Source: Hondaea fermentalgiana
Lineage: Eukaryota; Sar; Bigyra; Thraustochytrida; Thraustochytriidae
Assembly: GCA_014084085.1 (NCBI GenBank)
Contig: NPFB01000111.1
Span: forward strand, 8,188 to 72,187
Direction of reading: 5' to 3'
DNA length: 64,000 bases
The translations under genes were made by a program, and so were the position numbers. The notes under the pieces were generated by a model. The model was not told where the DNA came from. It ran no database searches and was given only the letters and a program-made list of their open reading frames with translations. Below are positions 60,414 to 64,000 of the stretch, piece by piece (the stretch's first letter is position 1; each line of letters starts with the position of its first letter).

Positions 60414-62224
60414 GCCGTCTGAGGAACGAGCGGTCTGGTCTGCGCGCGGCGGCGCTCAGAGCATCCTCGCCTCGCGCCGTCGGTCTCTGCGCGTCGCTGC
60501 CGGCGGCGTCGGCGGATATTGCTCGCTCGCTCGCTCCCTTCACGCGAACCGTGGCACGCGCCGCCGTTCTCTCGAGAGAACGGGCGGCACCTTTGCTTTG
60601 CTTTGGCTTTGCTTTATACATGGTTGGGTGGTTGAAAGGAAAGAAGATAGTTCAACTTGATTCTCCCAAGGGCAAGTGCAAGAGCAAGCGCAAGTGCAAG
60701 TGCAAGTTCAAGTTAAAGTTGAACGGAAAAAGGCTTCGCTGCAGCAGTGCAAGCAAGTTGAGCATGGACGAAATGACCAACACAACGGTAAGCCTTCAAG
60801 ACAGAAGCAAAAACGTCAAAAGGAAACACGACAGGCTCTCGAAAGCGAAGAACGCGCAGCGGTGTTGCAGACGAAGCAAAACAGCAGGCACGGCAGCCAG
60901 CTGCAGCGCTGCTCTTCCCCATGTTCCCGTGTGCGCAACGCACTTTTGCCCCGCAACGGATCAATTGGGCCTGGATTAGACCGCTAGCAAAGCTGCAGCT
61001 GCGGGTGCACGAATTGCCTACAGTCGCGAGAGCTTCATGTCCGGAAGCCGGCGGGAACAGTCTCAGCTTCGAACGCCAGGCCGCAGCGTTCGTTGCTGCG
61101 GAAGGGGGGAGGCCGGGCGCTGCGGGCTCATTTGCGGTACCTCCCCCCCCCCGCAGCCGCACTGCGACCACTGCCGGAAAAGCATAGTAAAGCATGAAAA
61201 GCCACACCTGTGTCACCAGAGCTTCGCAGCTTCCCCCTCGCCCAAGTCATCGCACCGTAGCGAACGCGACCCGAGGCTCAGGAACTTTCCCCCGGAACGC
61301 AAGAAGAGAGGGACGCACGTTGCGCGTCCCTGCGCTCGCGCCTTTCGCGTCCTCCGCGCCGCAAGTCGGGCCGGCTTCGCCCGCGCACTTGCGCCGCGCC
61401 ATAGCCCACTTGCGCCGCGCCATTCCACACTTTGTTTCCTTTCCTCCCTGCGACCGAGCAGCCCTGCGCGGCTGCGGGCCACAGCAGCCGCCACGAGTCC
61501 CCCGCAGCGCCGCTTGCACTGCCGCGCTTTTTCTCGCGGCAGGCGCTGGAAGCGACCAGGACGCGGCGGTGAAGATCAGGCTGCCCGCCCGCTCTTCATT
61601 TATCGCGGCCCCGCGTTGCGCGAGATCGCAGGGCAGCGGCCGCACCGCCTCCCGCAATCGATGCAGTGCAGACGCCGAGGAAAGCGAGAACGGCGCCGCG
61701 CCGGGGAGGAAGGCGGGGCGAAGCGGCCGAGCGCGGGTGAAGATCAGGCCAGGAGCCAGCAGCGGCAGAGGCCAGCTGGGTTGGTTTTGCTGTTGCTGCA
61801 GCTGCCACTGTTGTTCTGGCGGGCGTTGATTCGACCTGCCAGGCTGCCACTGGCTGAGTGCGCGTGCGCCCAAGTCGAGCTGCTTGGGATTGTGGACTTG
61901 CCGGTCGGTTTGAACCGGTTCGAATCGATTTGGTTGCCATAGCCGGTTTGATCTTTCTTTCTCTGGCCGGCGTGGCTGCGGGTGAGGCTGTGGGCGGGGG
62001 GAGGCCTGTGCGGGGGCGTGCGTGCGTGCGAGCGTGCAGCTCAGCCCGGCGGCGGTGCCTCATCCTTCTGGGCGCATTCCGGCGCGCACGGGGGCCGGTC
62101 GGCCCTGCGCGGGCCCGGCGACAGCAAAACCGCAACTCCAGAGCAAGAGCAAGAGAAAGAGAAACAGCAAGAGCAAGAGCAAGAGCAAGAGCTAGAGCAG
62201 GGAAGGAAAGCCTCGAAGAGCAGG
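60414..62224. other. Divergent intergenic region, 1.8 kb
   Basis: Lies between head-to-head genes. Contains a hexamer-type CAAGTG/CAAGCG repeat at about 60670-60720, C homopolymer CCCCCCCC near 61143, and the GAGCAA repeat just before the downstream start. Overlapping open frames of 150-300 codons on both strands look compositional. No RNA gene is recognised. Confidence 0.5.
62141..62200. repeat. GAGCAA hexamer repeat in the leader of the 233-aa gene
   Basis: About ten imperfect GAGCAA/GAGAAA units, ending 25 bp before the ATG at 62225. If read in the downstream frame they would encode EQ repeats, but no good start lies upstream. Confidence 0.85.
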
Positions 62225-62926
62225 ATGGCCAAGGGACAGATGTTCATGGGCAAGTCGCCCCAGCAGGTGCAGCAGGATATTCAGAACAAGGGCGCGCCCA
62301 AGGGCAAGTCCATGGCGGGCTTCGGCGGCGTGCGCAACGAAATCTCTAAGAAGGGCGGCGATAGGCCCGACATCCACCAGAACCACGGCGGCATGGCCAA
62401 CATGGTCAACCTCGACCACAACCCCAAGGCGCGCGACGGCTCGCACAAGCCCTCGTTTAAGACGGAGCTGGCCACCGCCATCTCGGAGAAGGACATGGGC
62501 ATGCTCCACGAGCTGCTGACCGTCGTCACCGACAACGAGGCCAAGGACCTCTACGAGGTGATCCTCAACCTCATCAAGCAGGACCAGAACGACCGCAACG
62601 GTGCCGTCTTCGAGAGCGTCTGCGACCACAAGCTCCCCAACTTCGCCACCGAGCACCTCGCGGAGCTTGTCTTCTTCTCGCTCAAGGGTGACCTCCCCGA
62701 GCTCGCCAAGCACTTTGTCAAGCAGCAGTCCTCGCTCAACAAGGAGGCCTTCGCCAAGGCCCTTGACAAGTGCATCGTCAAGGAAGGCCTCCATGACTCC
62801 CGCAAGGGTGACGATCCGCTCATTGAGCAGATCGACCGCTTCATCGACGAGAATATGCCCGAGGTGGAGCTTGTGTACAAGAAGCATATGGAGGACCAGG
62901 AGATGCGCGCCAAGATTGACGCCTGA
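62225..62926 (+). CDS. Hypothetical 233-aa protein with highly biased codons
   Basis: Start at 62225 (aggATGGCC), MAKGQMFMGKSPQQVQQD. The frame is open 81 codons further upstream, but that part is low complexity. The first 80 residues are polar, Gly- and Gln-rich. Residues about 80-230 are a compact all-helical domain (KTELATAISEKDMGMLHELL, EVILNLIKQDQND, HLAELVFFSLKGDLPELAKH, LIEQIDRFIDENMPEVEL). I do not recognise the family. Codons end almost exclusively in C or G, more extreme than in neighbouring genes, which suggests high expression. There is no signal peptide or membrane segment, so it is probably cytosolic or nuclear. Confidence 0.8.
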   Translation: MAKGQMFMGKSPQQVQQDIQNKGAPKGKSMAGFGGVRNEISKKGGDRPDIHQNHGGMANMVNLDHNPKARDGSHKPSFKTELATAISEKDMGMLHELLTVVTDNEAKDLYEVILNLIKQDQNDRNGAVFESVCDHKLPNFATEHLAELVFFSLKGDLPELAKHFVKQQSSLNKEAFAKALDKCIVKEGLHDSRKGDDPLIEQIDRFIDENMPEVELVYKKHMEDQEMRAKIDA

Positions 62927-63670
62927 AAACTTTGCCCCAATTCTCCCACCTTTTCCTCAATTATTTGATTAGGTTTCCGTTGCGCTCCGCTCGAGGACGC
63001 CCTGGCCGCATCGCTTAGCAGCACGTGGTCAATGCACAGAGTTCAGGAGTAAGCGGAGCGCTTTCGTAACCAATTTTGACCTTTGCAATTTCTTCTCTTT
63101 CTCCTTGCATTTACGTTTGTGGGCTGCACAGCTGCACACTGACAGCTGCAGTGGTCATCAGGTAAGATCCAAAGGACCGCAGCCGCAGCCGCCTGGCCGC
63201 TGGCAGTGGCATGTGGCACTTGCTGAACAAGGGATGACGACAAGTGTCACCATGATCTCCGACGTCATAGCATTTGGGTCACTCTACCTGTTTTGCACGG
63301 CCACCATCATCTCCAATTGACTCCGAAAAGGATAGAACTAAAAAGTTGCTGCCGTGCCGCAGCCGCTGGCAGTGGCATGTGCCACTTGCTGAATGAGTGA
63401 TGACGGCAAGTGTCACCTTTCAGAACATGATCTTGACGTCAGAGTATCTTCTTTATTGCTTGTTTTGCTCAGCCACCATCCTCTTTGGATGCCGTTTGTT
63501 GTTGTTTTTCCCGCCATTTATGCGTCCCAAACCGTTTTCGCTTAGAAAGTACGAGAAAAATTTATTTCAAAAGAACTGCAACCATCTCGTCCAGACGCGA
63601 GTCGCTCCACGTCTTCCGCGACGGAAAATTCGGTCAGACGCGGAGCGAGCACGCAGTCGCTCGGCCTACC
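62927..63670. other. Intergenic region with a duplicated promoter-like segment
   Basis: 740 bases of lower GC between two plus-strand genes. The only clear structure is the direct repeat at 63175-63460, listed separately. No gene. Confidence 0.5.
63175..63460. repeat. Two direct repeats, spacing 166 bp, each with a GACGTCA element
   Basis: TGGCAGTGGCATGT starts at 63201 and 63367. Both copies continue CACTTGCTGAA, GATGACG-CAAGTGTCACC, ATGATCT, GACGTCA, then TGTTTTGC and GCCACCATC. The second copy contains the full palindrome TGACGTCA (63434-63441); the first has CGACGTCA. Such ACGT cores are bZIP binding sites in many eukaryotes. The segment ends about 210 bp before the TMEM260-like start. 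Confidence 0.85.
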
Positions 63671-64000
63671 ATGGGCCTTGACGTCGGCACCACTGGCTCT
63701 GCAGCCATGAGTGGCGCGACGGTTGCCATCGTCGCCGGCGCGTACCTGAAGACGGCTTTTGCCTCAATCCCGGGCGGCGACAGCGGCGAGCTCGTGGCAG
63801 AGGCCTGCACGCTCGGGCACGCGCATCCGCCCGGCTACCCTCTCTTCACGCTGCTGTACCATGCCATTGTGCACCAACAAGAGCTCCCAGGGTCGCCGGC
63901 ATGGCGCGCCAACGCAACGACATGCATCCTCGGAGCTCTGGCCGCTGGCGTGCTCCAGGCCTGCGGAGTTGAGCTCATCGCCCACTATGGAATCACCCCG
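63671..64000 (+). CDS. TMEM260: TMEM260 / DUF2723 O-mannosyltransferase-like protein, N-terminal part
   Basis: 110 codons from the ATG at 63671 (taccATGG) to the window end, with no stop. After a hydrophobic first segment comes the family signature: SIPGGDSGELVAEACTLG followed at once by HAHPPGYPLFTLL. The Asp in GGDSGEL corresponds to the catalytic acidic residue of this GT-C-type fold. A second hydrophobic segment follows (ATTCILGALAAGVLQACG). DUF2723/TMEM260 proteins are multi-span ER enzymes; human TMEM260 O-mannosylates IPT domains of plexins and receptor kinases using dolichol-phosphate mannose. The substrate in this organism is unknown. The rest of the gene lies outside the window. Confidence 0.85.
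   Translation, partial: MGLDVGTTGSAAMSGATVAIVAGAYLKTAFASIPGGDSGELVAEACTLGHAHPPGYPLFTLLYHAIVHQQELPGSPAWRANATTCILGALAAGVLQACGVELIAHYGITP

Noticed and set aside
61905..61935. GGTTCGAATC resembling a tRNA T-loop
   Set aside because: No acceptor, D or anticodon stems can be folded around it.

Overview
This is nuclear DNA of a unicellular eukaryote. The genes are long, mostly intronless and GC-rich, with C- or G-ending codons. Typical eukaryotic families are present (dynactin p50, prefoldin 5, PIG-P, OSCA/TMEM63, TTL ligase, KDM6-type JmjC, TMEM260, NADPH oxidase). TAA, TAG and TGA are all used as stops, so the code is standard. Flagellate-type proteins (TTL ligase, a p25-alpha domain), a bacterial-type 2,4-dienoyl-CoA reductase and very intron-poor genes suggest a stramenopile, most likely a thraustochytrid (labyrinthulomycete). 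That placement is inference. Two runs of exactly 100 N mark scaffold gaps.

Layout. 0-14.3 kb is a dense housekeeping block: MKP-like phosphatase with gelsolin-like domains (+), unknown 747-aa protein (+), PIG-P (+), dynamitin (-), an NADPH oxidase that appears to carry its p22phox partner as an N-terminal domain (+), and a FadH-type reductase (+). 14.3-19.1 kb is an accessory stretch of lower GC with degenerate repeats, two copies of an AT-rich palindrome, and an intron-rich gene on the minus strand that I could assemble only by removing about 50-nt introns. 19.2-32.4 kb holds a 1536-aa low-complexity repeat protein, an OSCA/TMEM63 channel, a PhyH-type dioxygenase, prefoldin subunit 5 with three introns, and a rhomboid protease.

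32.4-39.9 kb has no supportable gene. It holds a 150-bp tandem array running into the first gap, then more than 3 kb dense in 4- and 5-bp microsatellites. 39.9-46.2 kb encodes a 2104-aa KDM6/UTX-related JmjC protein whose iron ligands appear to be replaced and whose zinc domain is split by about 570 residues. Beyond it lie a RING protein cut by the second gap, a TTL-family ligase, a 1302-aa Ubl-Ubl-p25alpha-PH protein, an unknown 1401-aa helical protein, a 233-aa unknown protein with strong codon bias, and the 5' end of a TMEM260/DUF2723 gene.

Neighbours do not form operons. They alternate in tail-to-tail and head-to-head pairs with short spacers, as expected for a compact protist genome. The two observations most worth following are the p22phox-gp91phox single-chain oxidase (8831-11392) and the predicted catalytically dead KDM6-like protein (39887-46201).
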